Positions 26,290-37,200 of a stretch of 64,000 nucleotides of DNA are shown here, piece by piece; within the stretch, counting starts at the first letter, position 1, and each line of letters begins with the position of its first letter. The translations under genes and the position numbers were made by a program. The DNA is from Posidoniimonas polymericola (lineage in GTDB: Bacteria > Planctomycetota > Planctomycetia > Pirellulales > Lacipirellulaceae). A model generated the notes under the pieces. That model worked only from the letters and a program-made list of their open reading frames with translations, was not told the DNA's origin and made no database searches. The stretch lies in contig NZ_SJPO01000003.1 in assembly GCF_007859935.1 (NCBI RefSeq), forward strand, positions 1 to 64,000, written 5' to 3'.

Positions 26290-28709
26290 CGCGACTAATC
26301 GCCACACTGCTAATCGCGGCGTCGGCCTCCACGGCCGTCGCTCGAGAGATCTGGTTCGACAAACCGGCCGAGCGTTTCACCGAATCGATCCCGCTGGGCA
26401 ACGGCCGGCTGGGGGCGATGCTGTTCGGCGGGACCGACGAGATGCGGGTCGTGCTGAACGAGGCCGGCATGTGGTCCGGCAGCCGCCAGGACGCCGACCG
26501 GGCCGAGGCCCACGAGTCGCTCCCGGAGATCCGCCGTCTGCTGCTGGCCGGCGACAACGCCGCGGCCGAGCGACTGGTGAACCGCAACTTCACCTGCACC
26601 GGCCTGGGATCGAACCACGGCAAGGGTAAGGACGCGCCATACGGGTGCTACCAGCAGCTCGGCGAGCTGAACATCCGCTTCACGCACGACTCGGCAGGGT
26701 CGCCGGCGGAGGACTACCGCCGCACGCTGCTGCTCGACCGGGCGCTGGCCCGCTGCCAGTACACGCAGGGGGGCTGGAAGTACTACCGCCAGGCGTTTGT
26801 TAGCAAGCCGGCCGAGTGCTTTGTGCTGTGGATGCAGAGCGAGGTGAGCGGCGGGCTGAGCCTTGAGATCAACTTCTCCCGAGCAGAGAACGCCACGGTC
26901 GAGCCGTTCGACGACGAGACCCTGCTGATGACCGGCCAACTGCCCGACGGATACGGCGGCTTCGCCGGCGTCGGCTTCGCCAGCAAGCTGCGTGTCGTCG
27001 CCGAGGACAACACGGTTTCAGTCGAGGGCGACCGCATTGTGGTCGACCGCGCGAGCAGCGTTCTCATCGCGGTGTCGGCGGCGACTGTTATTGAGAGCTT
27101 CGCCGGCCGCGCGGTCGAGGACCCGGTCGAGCAGACCGAGCGGGACCTCGACAACCTCCGCGGCAAGAACTTCGCGATGCTCCGGGCGGAGCACATCGCC
27201 GACTACCAGAAGTGGTTTCTGCGCTCCTCGCTGCGGCTCGGCGAGAAGCTGCCCTCCGATCACCCCAGCGCCAAGCTGCCCACGCCCGAGCGGCTTGCGA
27301 AGTACGCCGACGACCCGACCGACGCCGACCTGCTGGCGACCCTGTACGACTTCGGCCGCTACCTGCTGATCTGCTCGTCCCGCGCCGGCGGGCTCCCGGC
27401 CAACCTGCAGGGCATCTGGGCCGAGGAGCTGCAGACGCCTTGGAACGCCGACTGGCACGCCAACGTCAACATCCAGATGAACTACTGGCCGGCCGAGATC
27501 ACGAACCTCTCACCGCTCGCCGAGCCGGTTTTCGACCTGATCGACTCGCTGGTCGAGCCGGGCGGCCGGACCGCCCGCGCGTACTACGACGCGCCCGGCT
27601 GGGTGGCCCACCTGCTGCTCAACCCCTGGGGCTTCACCTCGCCCGGCGAGTCGGCCGCTTGGGGCTCGACCGTGTCGTGCTCGGCGTGGATGTGTCAGCA
27701 CCTGTGGGACCACTACCTGTACACGCTCGATGAGGAGTTCCTCGCGGAGGTCTACCCGACGCTACGCGGCGCGGCTGAGTTCTACGCCAGCATCCTGATC
27801 GAGGAGCCAACGCACGGCTGGCTGGTCACCGCGCCGTCCAACTCACCCGAGAATGCTTTCCTCGATGAAGATGGAAAATCGCTGCACACCTGCATGGGCC
27901 CGACCATGGACCAGCAGCTGCTGCGGTACCTGCTGGGCGCAGTGATCGACGCCTCGCTGGTGCTCGACCGCGACCAGGAGCTCCGCACGCGGCTGATTGA
28001 AACACGCGACCGGCTCGCGCCCAACCAGATCGGCTCGGACGGACGCCTGCTGGAGTGGCTCACCGAGCGGCCCGAGGCCGACCCGCACCACCGACACATC
28101 TCGCACTTGTGGGCGGTCTACCCCGGGCAGGAGATCAACGCCGACACGCCCGAGCTGGCCGACGCCGCGCGGCAGACGCTCAACGCCCGAGGCGACGGCG
28201 GCACCGGCTGGAGCCTGGCCAATAAGGCGTGCCTGTGGGCGAGGCTAGGCGACGGCGATCGGGCCCTGACGATGATCAGCAACCAGCTCCGCCCGGTCGG
28301 AAAAAAAGGGAACGACGGGATCCGTTGGCAGGGCGGAACCTACCCCAACCTGTTCGACGCGCACCCGCCGTTCCAGATCGACGGCAACTTCGGCGCGACC
28401 GCCGCGATCGCCGAGATGCTCTTGCAGAGCCGACTCGACGACGTGGCGGGCGACCGCGCGGCGGTGATCTCGCTGCTGCCGGCGCTCCCTGCGGCGTGGC
28501 CCGACGGCGCGGTCACTGGCTTGCAAACGCGGGGCGGGTTCACGATCGACCTCGTGTGGGCCAACGGCCGGCTCTCCAAGGCCAAGATCACATCGAAGCA
28601 CGGGCTGCCCGCCACGCTCAAGCTCGGCGACGCGACGCGTGCCATCACGCTGGCCGCTGGCGAGGCGGTCACCGTCGACGCGAGGCTGAACCCGAGTGGT
28701 TCGCAATGA
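26286..28709 (+). CDS. GH95 alpha-L-fucosidase/alpha-L-galactosidase, second copy
   Basis: 807 residues. GTG start at 26286 overlapping the previous stop gives the signal peptide [19 protein letters not shown]. The GH95 architecture is complete: beta-sandwich ([34 protein letters not shown]), barrel with [20 protein letters not shown] carrying the family asparagine region, [40 protein letters not shown] and [20 protein letters not shown]. It keeps NxNIQMNYW where the other copy has NINTEMNYW, so the two may differ in substrate (L-fucose versus L-galactose, or different linkages). Its TGA overlaps the ATG of the next gene (ATGA, 28706-28709). Confidence 0.88.
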   Translation: MTRLIATLLIAASASTAVAREIWFDKPAERFTESIPLGNGRLGAMLFGGTDEMRVVLNEAGMWSGSRQDADRAEAHESLPEIRRLLLAGDNAAAERLVNRNFTCTGLGSNHGKGKDAPYGCYQQLGELNIRFTHDSAGSPAEDYRRTLLLDRALARCQYTQGGWKYYRQAFVSKPAECFVLWMQSEVSGGLSLEINFSRAENATVEPFDDETLLMTGQLPDGYGGFAGVGFASKLRVVAEDNTVSVEGDRIVVDRASSVLIAVSAATVIESFAGRAVEDPVEQTERDLDNLRGKNFAMLRAEHIADYQKWFLRSSLRLGEKLPSDHPSAKLPTPERLAKYADDPTDADLLATLYDFGRYLLICSSRAGGLPANLQGIWAEELQTPWNADWHANVNIQMNYWPAEITNLSPLAEPVFDLIDSLVEPGGRTARAYYDAPGWVAHLLLNPWGFTSPGESAAWGSTVSCSAWMCQHLWDHYLYTLDEEFLAEVYPTLRGAAEFYASILIEEPTHGWLVTAPSNSPENAFLDEDGKSLHTCMGPTMDQQLLRYLLGAVIDASLVLDRDQELRTRLIETRDRLAPNQIGSDGRLLEWLTERPEADPHHRHISHLWAVYPGQEINADTPELADAARQTLNARGDGGTGWSLANKACLWARLGDGDRALTMISNQLRPVGKKGNDGIRWQGGTYPNLFDAHPPFQIDGNFGATAAIAEMLLQSRLDDVAGDRAAVISLLPALPAAWPDGAVTGLQTRGGFTIDLVWANGRLSKAKITSKHGLPATLKLGDATRAITLAAGEAVTVDARLNPSGSQ

Positions 28710-31700
28710 GTAGGATCGTCCTGCTGGCCTGCCTGCTGGGCTCCGCCTGCGCAGCCGCCGCGCCCGATTGGGAGAACCAGCAGGTGCTCGCCATCAGCCG
28801 CGAGCCGACTCGGGCGACCTTCTGGCCGCTGGCCGACGCGCAGGGCGTCGACTCCAATGACTCGCCCTGGGTCCGTTCGCTCAATGGCGACTGGCGGTTC
28901 AACTGGTCGCCCGACCCCGAGCAGCGGCCCGCGGCGTTCTTCCAGCCAGGCTACGACGCCTCGGATTGGAAGACGCTTCCGGTCCCGTCGAGCTGGCAGA
29001 TGCACGGCTACGGCACGCCGATCTATGTCAGCGCGGGCTATCCGTTCAGGGTCGACCCGCCGCGTGTGACTTCTGAGCCCAAGGAGACTTACACCGCTTA
29101 CGACGCCCGCAATCCGGTTGGGAGTTATCGACGCGGGTTCGCGGTCCCCGAAGTGTGGAACGGCCGCCGCGCGTTCCTCCACTTCGCCGGCGTCGAGGGG
29201 GCGTTCTACGTGTGGGTGAACGGCCGGCGGGTCGGCTACAGCCAGGGGAGCCGCTCGCCCGCCGAGTTCGAGATCACGAACGCGGTGCAGGCCGGTGAGA
29301 ACCAGCTGGCGGTCGAGGTCTACCGCTGGAGCGATGGCTCCTACCTCGAGGACCAGGACATGTGGCGGATGGCGGGAATCCACCGCGACGTGACGCTGTA
29401 CTCCACGCCGCCGCAGCGGATCTGCGACTTCACGGTCCGCACCGAGCTGGACGAAGCGTACCGCGACGCGACCGTCACGGTCGACGTCGAGCTCGACGCG
29501 CCCGCCGCCGAGGACCTCGCGGGTTGGACAGTAGCCGCCACGCTGTTCGACGGCGACCAGCAGGTGGCCGGCGCTGAGCACGACGCCGAGCCGATCCTCA
29601 ACCGCGCCAATCGGTCGAGCGTGCTCAACGAGCGCACGCCGCAACGCGGCGCCGGGCGGTTCGATTGGCTCACACTGAAGGTTCCCGCGGCGAAGCTTTG
29701 GACCGCGGAGACGCCGCACCTGTACCGGCTGGAGTTGTCGCTCCGGAGCTTGAAAGGCGAGGTAGTCGAAACGGTCGGCTGCGGAGTTGGCATCCGCGAG
29801 ATCGAGATCACCGGCGGCCAGCTCTTGGTCAACGGCCATCCGGTGCGGCTCCGCGGCGTGAACCGTCACGAGCATGACCCCGCTACCGGGCACGCGATCA
29901 GCCGCGAGCGGATGGAGCAGGACCTCCGGCTGCTGAAGCGGGCGAACGTCAACGCGGTCCGCACGGCCCACTACCCGAACGACCCGTACTGGTACGAGCT
30001 GTGCGACCGCCACGGGCTGTACTTGATGGACGAGGCCGACCTCGAGACGCACGGCCTCCGCGGCAAGCTGTCGGGCGACCCACGCTGGGCCGCCGCGTTC
30101 CTCGACCGCGTGGTCCGGCTCGCCGAGCGGGACAAGAACCACGCGTCGGTCGTGATGTGGTCGCTCGGCAACGAGTCGGGGCAGGGCGCCAACTTCGCCG
30201 CCTGCGCGGGCTGGCTGCACGCCTTCGACCCAACGCGGCCGGTGCACCACGAGGGCGCCCAGGGCGACCCCCGCGACCCGCCATGGGTCGACGTCCGCAG
30301 CCGCTTTTACCCGCGGCTCCGCGCCGATTACCTGAACCCGTCGGCGCTGTCGGACGCCGCGCCCGAGCGGGCCGAGAACGCCCGTTGGGAGCGGCTGCTC
30401 GACCTGGCGGAGAACGAGGCCGACCCGCGGCCGGTGCTCACCAGCGAGTACGCCCACGCGATGGGCAACGCGATGGGCAACCTCGACCGCTACTGGCAGG
30501 AGATCTACTCGCACCCCAAGCTCCTCGGCGGGTTTGTGTGGGACTGGTGCGACCAGGGCCTGAATCGCACCGCCGATAAAGGCCAGCAGTACACGGCCCA
30601 CGGCGGAGACTTCGGCGACCAGCCCAACCACGGCGCGTTCTGCCTGAACGGCGTCGTGCTGGCCGACCGCACGCTGACGCCCAAGTACTGGGAGTTGAAG
30701 CACGTGTACCAGCCGGTTGAGGCGGAGCTCGTCTCGGTCGATGATGGCGGCGTGACGGTGCGGCTCCGCAACCGGCAAGACTTCGTCGATCTGAGCGGCT
30801 ACCAGTTCAAGTGGACCTTGCTGCGGGACGGAGTGGCCAACAAGCAGGGCGAGGCCGACCTGCCCGAATGCGCCGCCCGCGGGGAGTGCGAGTTGCCGAT
30901 TGCGATTGGTGGCTGGGACCCATCGCAGCCGGGTGAGCGATTGTTGAACCTCGAGTTCTCGCTGCGCGAGGCGACCAGCTGGACGCCCGCGGGATTCGTA
31001 GTCGCTTCTGAGCAGCTCACCCTCGTTGGCGATCTCGCCGACGACCTTCCGCTGGCGTCCGAAGTCGCGAACCGCCTCGCTACCCAAACCGACGACGCCT
31101 TGAATGACGACTTTCACCGCCTGATCAGTGAGCTCTCTCGATCTCCCGATGCTTTGTTCCGGATCGACTGGCGCAGCGTCGGGGTCGATCTTTCGCAGTC
31201 GAGAAACGGTGGGAAGCCGTCTTTTGGTCCGAGGCCACAGGTATTCCGCGCGCCAGTCGACAACGACCGGGGCTTTGGCGGCTGGCTCGCGCAGGAGTGG
31301 CGTGACGCTGGCCTTGCGGAGCTGGAACTTCAAAAGACGACGGTGCAGTCGATGAACATTGGGGCCGCGGGCGCCCGCCTCGCGACCGTGCGTCAATACA
31401 AAGCGACCGAGGGCAGCGTGCGGGTAGTCGACGACTGGCTGCTGCGGCGCGATGGCCAGTTGGAGCTCACCAGCCGCATCACGCCGGACGCTTCTCTGCC
31501 GCCGCTGCCACGCGTCGGGCTCGTGATGCGTGTCAGTGATGCCTACGACAACCTCGCCTACTACGGCCGCGGCCCGCACGCCAACTATCCGGACTGCAAG
31601 GCGAGCGCCTTTCTGGGTCGGTTCCGCAGCACGGTCGCCGAGCAGTACTTTCCTTGGCCCCGCCCGCAGGAGACCGGCGCCCACCAGGACACGCGGTGGG

Positions 31701-31969
31701 TCGAGCTCACCGACGACGCCGGTCGCGGCGTGCGGGTCACCTCGCTCGGCGAGCCGTTCGCGTTCTCGGCGCTGCCGTACACCGCTCAGCAGCTGGCGGC
31801 CGCGACGCACACCGACGACCTCGCACCCCGCCCAGACGTCATCCTCTCGATCGACGCCGCCCAGTGCGGCCTCGGCAACAGCAGCTGCGGGCCCGGCGTG
31901 CTGCAGGAGCACAGTGTGCCGCCGGGCAAGACCTACGAGCTGCGGCTGCAATTCGAGCCGGTCAAATGA
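28706..31969 (+). CDS. LacZ-type GH2 beta-galactosidase
   Basis: 1087 residues, the usual size for LacZ-like enzymes. Signal peptide ([18 protein letters not shown]), sugar-binding domain ([39 protein letters not shown]), immunoglobulin-like domains and TIM barrel. The acid/base Glu is in [10 protein letters not shown] near residue 490 and the nucleophile Glu is in [15 protein letters not shown] near residue 581. The C-terminal beta-galactosidase small-chain domain ([39 protein letters not shown]) is present. Unlike E. coli LacZ it is exported. It probably removes beta-galactose from pectic galactan or arabinogalactan side chains. Last gene of the translationally coupled plus-strand operon. 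Confidence 0.9.
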   Translation: MSRIVLLACLLGSACAAAAPDWENQQVLAISREPTRATFWPLADAQGVDSNDSPWVRSLNGDWRFNWSPDPEQRPAAFFQPGYDASDWKTLPVPSSWQMHGYGTPIYVSAGYPFRVDPPRVTSEPKETYTAYDARNPVGSYRRGFAVPEVWNGRRAFLHFAGVEGAFYVWVNGRRVGYSQGSRSPAEFEITNAVQAGENQLAVEVYRWSDGSYLEDQDMWRMAGIHRDVTLYSTPPQRICDFTVRTELDEAYRDATVTVDVELDAPAAEDLAGWTVAATLFDGDQQVAGAEHDAEPILNRANRSSVLNERTPQRGAGRFDWLTLKVPAAKLWTAETPHLYRLELSLRSLKGEVVETVGCGVGIREIEITGGQLLVNGHPVRLRGVNRHEHDPATGHAISRERMEQDLRLLKRANVNAVRTAHYPNDPYWYELCDRHGLYLMDEADLETHGLRGKLSGDPRWAAAFLDRVVRLAERDKNHASVVMWSLGNESGQGANFAACAGWLHAFDPTRPVHHEGAQGDPRDPPWVDVRSRFYPRLRADYLNPSALSDAAPERAENARWERLLDLAENEADPRPVLTSEYAHAMGNAMGNLDRYWQEIYSHPKLLGGFVWDWCDQGLNRTADKGQQYTAHGGDFGDQPNHGAFCLNGVVLADRTLTPKYWELKHVYQPVEAELVSVDDGGVTVRLRNRQDFVDLSGYQFKWTLLRDGVANKQGEADLPECAARGECELPIAIGGWDPSQPGERLLNLEFSLREATSWTPAGFVVASEQLTLVGDLADDLPLASEVANRLATQTDDALNDDFHRLISELSRSPDALFRIDWRSVGVDLSQSRNGGKPSFGPRPQVFRAPVDNDRGFGGWLAQEWRDAGLAELELQKTTVQSMNIGAAGARLATVRQYKATEGSVRVVDDWLLRRDGQLELTSRITPDASLPPLPRVGLVMRVSDAYDNLAYYGRGPHANYPDCKASAFLGRFRSTVAEQYFPWPRPQETGAHQDTRWVELTDDAGRGVRVTSLGEPFAFSALPYTAQQLAAATHTDDLAPRPDVILSIDAAQCGLGNSSCGPGVLQEHSVPPGKTYELRLQFEPVK

Positions 31970-32035
31970 TCTACGGCTATCGATGCCGCCTCGGTTTCTG
32001 TCACATGTTGAAAACATAAACGCAATGGAGTTTTC

Positions 32036-32064
32036 TTGCGTTAGGCCCGGGTGTGCTTTAGACT
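32036..32064 (+). promoter_or_regulatory. Predicted sigma70-type promoter for the GH43 gene
   Basis: TTGCGT (32036-32041), a 17-base spacer, and TAGACT (32059-32064), 76 bases before the GH43 ATG in the 170-base gap after the LacZ gene. Spacing is ideal and the -35 is close to consensus. This suggests that the GH43 gene is transcribed separately. Confidence 0.5.
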
Positions 32065-32139
32065 GAACGACTGCCGCGACGATCGCCGCGCCGCACTGCT
32101 TGCCTGCTCTTCTGTTGGGACCTCTGTCAGGGATTCGCC

Positions 32140-33132
32140 ATGCAATCATCTCGCCCACTCTTAGCGTTTGTCCTGCTGGCCAACGGCGTTGCCGCCCAAG
32201 CCGCCGAGCAGGCCGCGCCGGCCGGGTTCTTGTTTGTCACCTTCCGCAGCGAGGGGGGCGAGCTCGCCGAGCAGGTCTACTTCGGCCTCAGCGAGGACGG
32301 CCGCCGCTGGTCCGCGCTGAACGACTCGCAGCCGGTGCTCGTCAGCGAGCTCGGCGAGCGCGGCGTCCGCGACCCGTACCTCATCCGCCGTGCCGACGGC
32401 GAGGGCTTCTACCTCATCGCCACCGACCTCTCGACCCACCACAACGGCGACTGGGGCCGCGCGGTCCGCGCCGGCAGCCACGCCATCATCATCTGGGAGT
32501 CCGAGGACCTGGTCGACTGGTCCGAGCCCCGCCGTGTCGAGGTCGCCCCCGACGACGCCGGCTGCACCTGGGCGCCCGAGGCGGTCTACGACCAGCAGCA
32601 GGGCGACTACCTCGTGTTCTGGGCGTCGACCACCGCGCGGGACGACTTCGCCAAGCACCGCATCTGGGCCGCCCGCACCAAGGACTTCCGCGACTTCGGC
32701 GAGCCGTTCATCTACATCGAGAAGCCGACCACCGTGATCGACACCACCATTGTCCACGGCCCCGACGCCTACTACCGCTTTACCAAGGACGAGAAGTTCA
32801 AGGCCATCACCATGGAGACCTCCCCCTCCATCGACGGCCCCTGGACCGATGTCCCCACCTTCTCGCTCGCCAAGCTCCGCGGCTACGAGGGCCCCGAGTG
32901 CTACCAGATCGAGCCCGCGTCCGGCGACAAGCCGGCCGTCTGGGGGCTGATCCTCGACAACTACGCCCGCGGCCGCGGCTACCAGCCCTACACAACCACC
33001 GACCTCGCCGCGGGCGAGTTCGAGCCGGCCGAGGGATTCGAGTTCCCGTTCCGCTTCCGCCACGGCTCGGTGACGCCGCTCTCGGCCGACGAGCTCAAGG
33101 GCGTCCGCGCGGCGTACGGCGCAACGAAGTGA
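32140..33132 (+). CDS. GH43-type glycosidase
   Basis: 330 residues. Signal peptide (RPLLAFVLLANGVAAQAA), then a five-bladed propeller: VYFGLSEDGRRWSALNDSQP, GVRDPYLIRRADGEGFYLIA, DLSTHHNGDWGRAVRAGSHA, IIIWESEDLVDWSEPRRVEV, CTWAPEAVYDQQQGDYLVFW and GYEGPECYQIEP. The Asp in RDPYL, the Asp/Glu in TWAPEA and the Glu in GPECY match the usual GH43 base, pKa modulator and acid arrangement. This pattern is typical of arabinofuranosidase or galactan-type GH43 members. ATG at 32140 is the natural start. It stands alone behind its own promoter. Confidence 0.8.
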   Translation: MQSSRPLLAFVLLANGVAAQAAEQAAPAGFLFVTFRSEGGELAEQVYFGLSEDGRRWSALNDSQPVLVSELGERGVRDPYLIRRADGEGFYLIATDLSTHHNGDWGRAVRAGSHAIIIWESEDLVDWSEPRRVEVAPDDAGCTWAPEAVYDQQQGDYLVFWASTTARDDFAKHRIWAARTKDFRDFGEPFIYIEKPTTVIDTTIVHGPDAYYRFTKDEKFKAITMETSPSIDGPWTDVPTFSLAKLRGYEGPECYQIEPASGDKPAVWGLILDNYARGRGYQPYTTTDLAAGEFEPAEGFEFPFRFRHGSVTPLSADELKGVRAAYGATK

Positions 33133-33774
33133 ACAATCGGTAAGTGGTCAGTCGGCAGAGAAAAACCCAGCCGGCGACCTGCGCCTCGCCGGTCGCCTCG
33201 CTACCGGCCACACGCCGCGAGACTTTTGTCCAGGCCGAGTTTTGTCCCCAATTCCAACATCGATTCCTAGGGACAAAAGTGGGGCCCCATTTCGGGCGTG
33301 GTTTTTCGTAAGCTCCTATATTGAAAGAGCTTAGGACGGCGGCTCGCCTGCCATCCCCCCGACTTTTGTCCGTCGCTGCGCGCTGGAGCGGACAAAAGTC
33401 CAACCAACCAGCCACCCCAACAATCAACGGCGGAAGCCGATTGGTGTCACCGCCCCCAGGAGGCTTGGTCCACGCCGATTGCGAGCCCCAGCAGCCCTTC
33501 TATTGGACCGCGCTGGGTGGCTCTTTTCGATAAAGAATTGCTAGGCTCATTGCTGCAGGGATGCAGAGGAATGCTTTCCTTCTGTGGCGCGGTAGTCGGC
33601 CATCGTGAACCCGTCTCAGAACAGAGAAAGCGAATGGCAAAGACGCCAGGAAGTACACGCCTGCCTTGCCGGGCACGGTTGCGTTTCAAGAGCACGAGGT
33701 CAAGTTCATGCCAGCCAAGTTCTTGCGGCGGCTGATGTCGCAGATTAGACCTGTCCCCGTTTGCCCGTGGCCAG
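33133..33774. other. 642-base gene-free, repeat-rich, apparently decayed region
   Basis: Short open frames here have no recognisable motif. It contains five ACTTTTGTCC-type motifs in both orientations (33221-33401) and, near 33749, a CCTGTCCCCGTTTG stretch like the end of another repeat family. Together with the truncated GH95-like fragment that follows, it looks like the remains of rearrangement. Confidence 0.55.
33221..33401. repeat. Cluster of GACTTTTGTCC inverted and direct repeats
   Basis: GACTTTTGTCC at 33221-33231 and 33361-33371. GTTTTGTCC at 33239-33247. Reverse complements at 33271-33280 and 33390-33401. The pair at 33361/33389 forms a 12-bp stem around a 16-base loop; 33237/33269 forms another. 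No protein is encoded. Confidence 0.7.
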
Positions 33775-34224
33775 TCAGGGAGCTTGGACTACGAGGTAGG
33801 TAGTCCCTTGCTGAGCGTCGAAGCGTAGGCGCAGGCTGTCGCCGCTGTTGTCGATGGTGGAATCGACCGTTGTTCCATCGGCGTCAGTGACCACGACCGA
33901 CGATCTCATCGGGGGCAGCACGAGCGTGCAGGAATTGTCGCGGCGGGGTGTTATCTCGATGCGGGTGATTTGGCCCGCGACTATTTCTGCGGAGACCTCG
34001 GAGCCACCTCGGGCGAGGAACTTCCGGAAGGCGACGGTCGTCGTCTTGGGAACGGAGGGGAGCAGTTGGATCCTGCCGCTCCTGGAACTGCAGAGCCGTT
34101 TCGGCTCAAAAGAGAACGCGTCCCAGGTCCTGTCGGGAGTATCCAGTTGCAGCACGCGGTCTTCTTTCACCGCCTGCCACCAGTAGCCGCCGGGGAACAT
34201 CCTCCAGAGGCGGAGCGTGAAGTC
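33775..34224 (-). pseudogene. C-terminal remnant of a GH95-like glycoside hydrolase
   Basis: The frame reads RIQLLPSVPKTTTVAFRKFL, then ARGGSEVSAEIVAGQITRIE and ITPRRDNSCTLVLPP. This parallels the C-terminal end of the two intact GH95 proteins here (LLPALPxAWPDGxVxGLxxRGG followed by a beta domain). The upstream part MFPGGYWW continues in frame before its ATG as DFTLRLWR until a TGA at 34225-34227, so the ATG at 34200 is probably not a real start. No barrel or N-terminal domain remains. Other (alpha/alpha)6 hydrolases with a similar C-terminal domain are possible sources. A small genuine protein cannot be excluded. Confidence 0.5.
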
Positions 34225-34272
34225 TCAATCACAGCCGCAGAGTGCTCTGCAACCGAGTCGCGGCGCCGCGCG

Positions 34273-37200
34273 CTAGAGCTTCCTACCCTTCGGGCCCATG
34301 GCTTCGTCGAGGAGGCCTGTCTCCGTCGACCCGCCGAAGGCGTCGTCGGTAGACGACTGATGGGAGTCGTCGCTCACGGCTACAAAGCTGGGCCGCGTTA
34401 AGGGGCGTCCGATGCGGCGGAGTTCGGCGTCAAGCAACGACGCGTTCGAGGTCGCGGCGGATGGGACTGGGGTGGTAGTTTCCCCAGCGGCTAGCTCTTG
34501 CGGCGGCTTCGCATCCGCGGGCTGCCCGGCTAGCAGGGCAAAGGCGGCGTCCTGCAACGAGTACGCGTCCGCTGCTTCGACAGTCGCGAGCGGCGCCAGG
34601 GCGATTGTTAAAGCCGCCGATGCGATGGGGGCCGGGAACACGGCCGGCAGAGCCGCGACCGCGCCGTAGTTGTCACGCCACACGTCGCGGTCCGCCTGAT
34701 CGACCACGCCGTTGTGGTTGCCATCGGCTGCTAGGTTGTCGGTGCTGCCCTGCGTGTCCCGCCAGACGGCGTAGTCGGCCGTGTTGACCAGGCCGTCGCC
34801 GTTGTAGTCGCCGCCCAGCTCGCCGCCGAAGAAGAGGGGACGCTGCGGGGCAGGGTCCATCCCCTCGCCGATCCAGTAGCTGGGGTGCGAGGGCTGGTTG
34901 TACGCCACGTTCTGACCCGCGACCGACGACCGGTAGTGCGTGTCGTGCATCAGGGTCGGCAGCCGCGAGCCGGCAGCGATCGTGGTGGTCCAGATCTCGA
35001 GCGCGGTGCTGTCGCTGCGGCGCCAGATGACCTCCTCCCGCCAGTCGCCCAGGATGTCGGCGGCCAGGCTCGGGGTGCTCTTCGTGCCGTTGTTCGACGA
35101 CAGCCCCGACGTGTTGTTGATGCCGCTGTTGCCCGACGAGACCAGGTTCGACCGGCCGGGGTTGTTCCACTCGGAGATGGTGGTCCCGTCGAGCAGCTCA
35201 CGCGACAGGTCGCCGTCCCACCAGACGGCAAAGTTGTACATCATGCCGCCGGGCGTGGGGTACAACGCCTCGCCGGAGACGTTGTAGACGTAGCGGGTCC
35301 CCTCGTTGGTCGAGGCCCAGAACTCGTACCCGGGGTGGTTGGGGTCGATGTCGGCCGCGACGCCGCGGCCGACGTCGTTGTTGGAGGGGATCTGGAACAG
35401 CAGCTCGCCGGTCTGGGCGTCGCGGAGCTCGCCGCCGGCGTCCCTCCCGTTGCTCTCGTACTGGCTTGGGCTCTCGTGAACCATGAACACCTCGAGGCCC
35501 GGGTTCGAGGGGTCGAGGTCGGACACGTGGATCGCGTCTCCGTGGCCCAGGCCGGTGGAGTACAGGCCGGAGCCGTCGTGGTCGAGGGCCGCGGCGCCGT
35601 GGATGACCTCGTCAAAGCCGTCGCCGTCGACGTCGGCGATCACCAGCGCGTTGGTGCCCTGTGCGATGTACTCGGGGTTGGCGCCGTTGGTCGCGGCGTT
35701 GAACCGCCACCGCTGCGTTAGTTCTCCCGAGCGCCAGTCGAGCGCGACGACCTCGTTGCGGGCCTGGAAGCCCCCCTGCGGCCCGTAGTAGCCGCGGGCC
35801 CAGACGATGCTCGGACGCACGCCGTCCAGGTAGGCGACGCCCGACAGGAAGCGGTCGACGCGGTTGCCGTAGGAGTCGCCCCAGGTCGACGCGCTGATCC
35901 GTTCGAGCGGGAAATCAATCGTCTTCAGTTCTGCGCCGGTGAGCCCGTCGAACACGGTCAGGTACTCGGGGCCGGACAGGACGTACCCGCTAGAGTTGCG
36001 GTAGTCGGCGTTGGGGTTGTCGCCGTCGAGCAGCACATCGTTGCCGAGGCCGTCGACGGTCCCGGGCGCGGTCTTCAGGACGACCTCCGAGCGGCCGTCG
36101 CCGTCGAGGTCGTAGACCACCATCTGCGTGTAGTGCGCGCCCGCGCGGATGTTGCGGCCGAGGTCGATCCGCCACAGGAAGTCGCCCTCCAGCGTGTACG
36201 CGTCGACGTAGACATTGCCCGTGTAGCCGGACTGCGAGTTGTCCTTCGAGTTGGACGGGTCCCACTTGAGGATCACCTCGTACTGCCCATCGCCGTCGAG
36301 GTCGCCGACGCTGGCGTCGTTGGCAGAGTAGGAGTAGCTCTCGCCGGTCGGCGTGACGCCGCCGGCGGGGATCGAGAGCGGGATGGTCAGGTGCTGCTCG
36401 ATCGCCGCGGAGGCGGCCAGCGTGTAGCCCTCGCTGAGCGGCCCCTCGACCCCGTCCACCACGGCGGTCACGTAGTAGGTGTTCTCCAGAGCGGGGTTGG
36501 CCGTGGCGTCGACGTAGTCGGTCGTTTGGGTGATGGTCCCCCGGTGGAGCAGGACCGGCGGGCCGCCGTCGGTCGACCGGTAGACATTGAAGCCGACGTT
36601 GGGGTCGTCGGTCCCGAGCAGCCGCCAGCCCACATACACCGACGACGCCGACGGGCGCACCGCGACTACGCCGCGGTTGAGGTTCTCGACCTGGCGCGGG
36701 AGCGCTACCGGGTTCGTGGGGTAGGCGTCGTCTGGGTCGACGTCCGGACCGCCGTCGTCCAGTTCGAGCACCGGACGCAGGGCCGGGTCGGGGTTCTCAC
36801 GCGAGCCGTAGCCCCAGCCGCGGTACGCGCCGGCGTCGATGTAGGTGACGAAGGTCGCCAGCCCGCCGTCTGCCTGCCGGCGTTTCAGGAACGCGAGCAG
36901 GTCCGGCCCCGTGAGCGACTGGGCGGCGCCGTCGACGTCGAGGACCGCCTCGGTGACGTCGGCGCCCGATTCCTCGTTGAGGCTGTACAGCCGAGACGTG
37001 TCGAGGCCGTCGCCGTTGACGCCGGTGTACTCCAGGCCGGCGTTCCCTTCGGCGAGGGTCGCCTCGTCCCAGTCCTGCGGCGTGTTGCCTGGCAGCGACA
37101 GCAGCCCGTACACGTCGAAGCGGCTGGCGACAATGTTGTCGTTGCGGGCGGCGGCGGTCTTGAACAGCTTGAGCGAGGCCGATTCGTAGGCGCTGAAGTC

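Noticed and set aside
28340..32158. Minus-strand open frame of 1272 codons opposite the GH95 and LacZ genes
   Set aside because: It is antisense to two clear enzymes, rich in Arg/Val/Gly as expected for the complement of GC-rich genes, and has no domain or start signal.
33221..33401. Possible CRISPR array
   Set aside because: Repeats are only 9-12 bases, occur in both orientations and at irregular spacing, and there are no cas genes.
33600..33770. Possible transposase or coding remnant before the GH95-like fragment
   Set aside because: A short in-frame stretch looks codon-like but has no motif long enough to assign; kept only as part of the decayed region.
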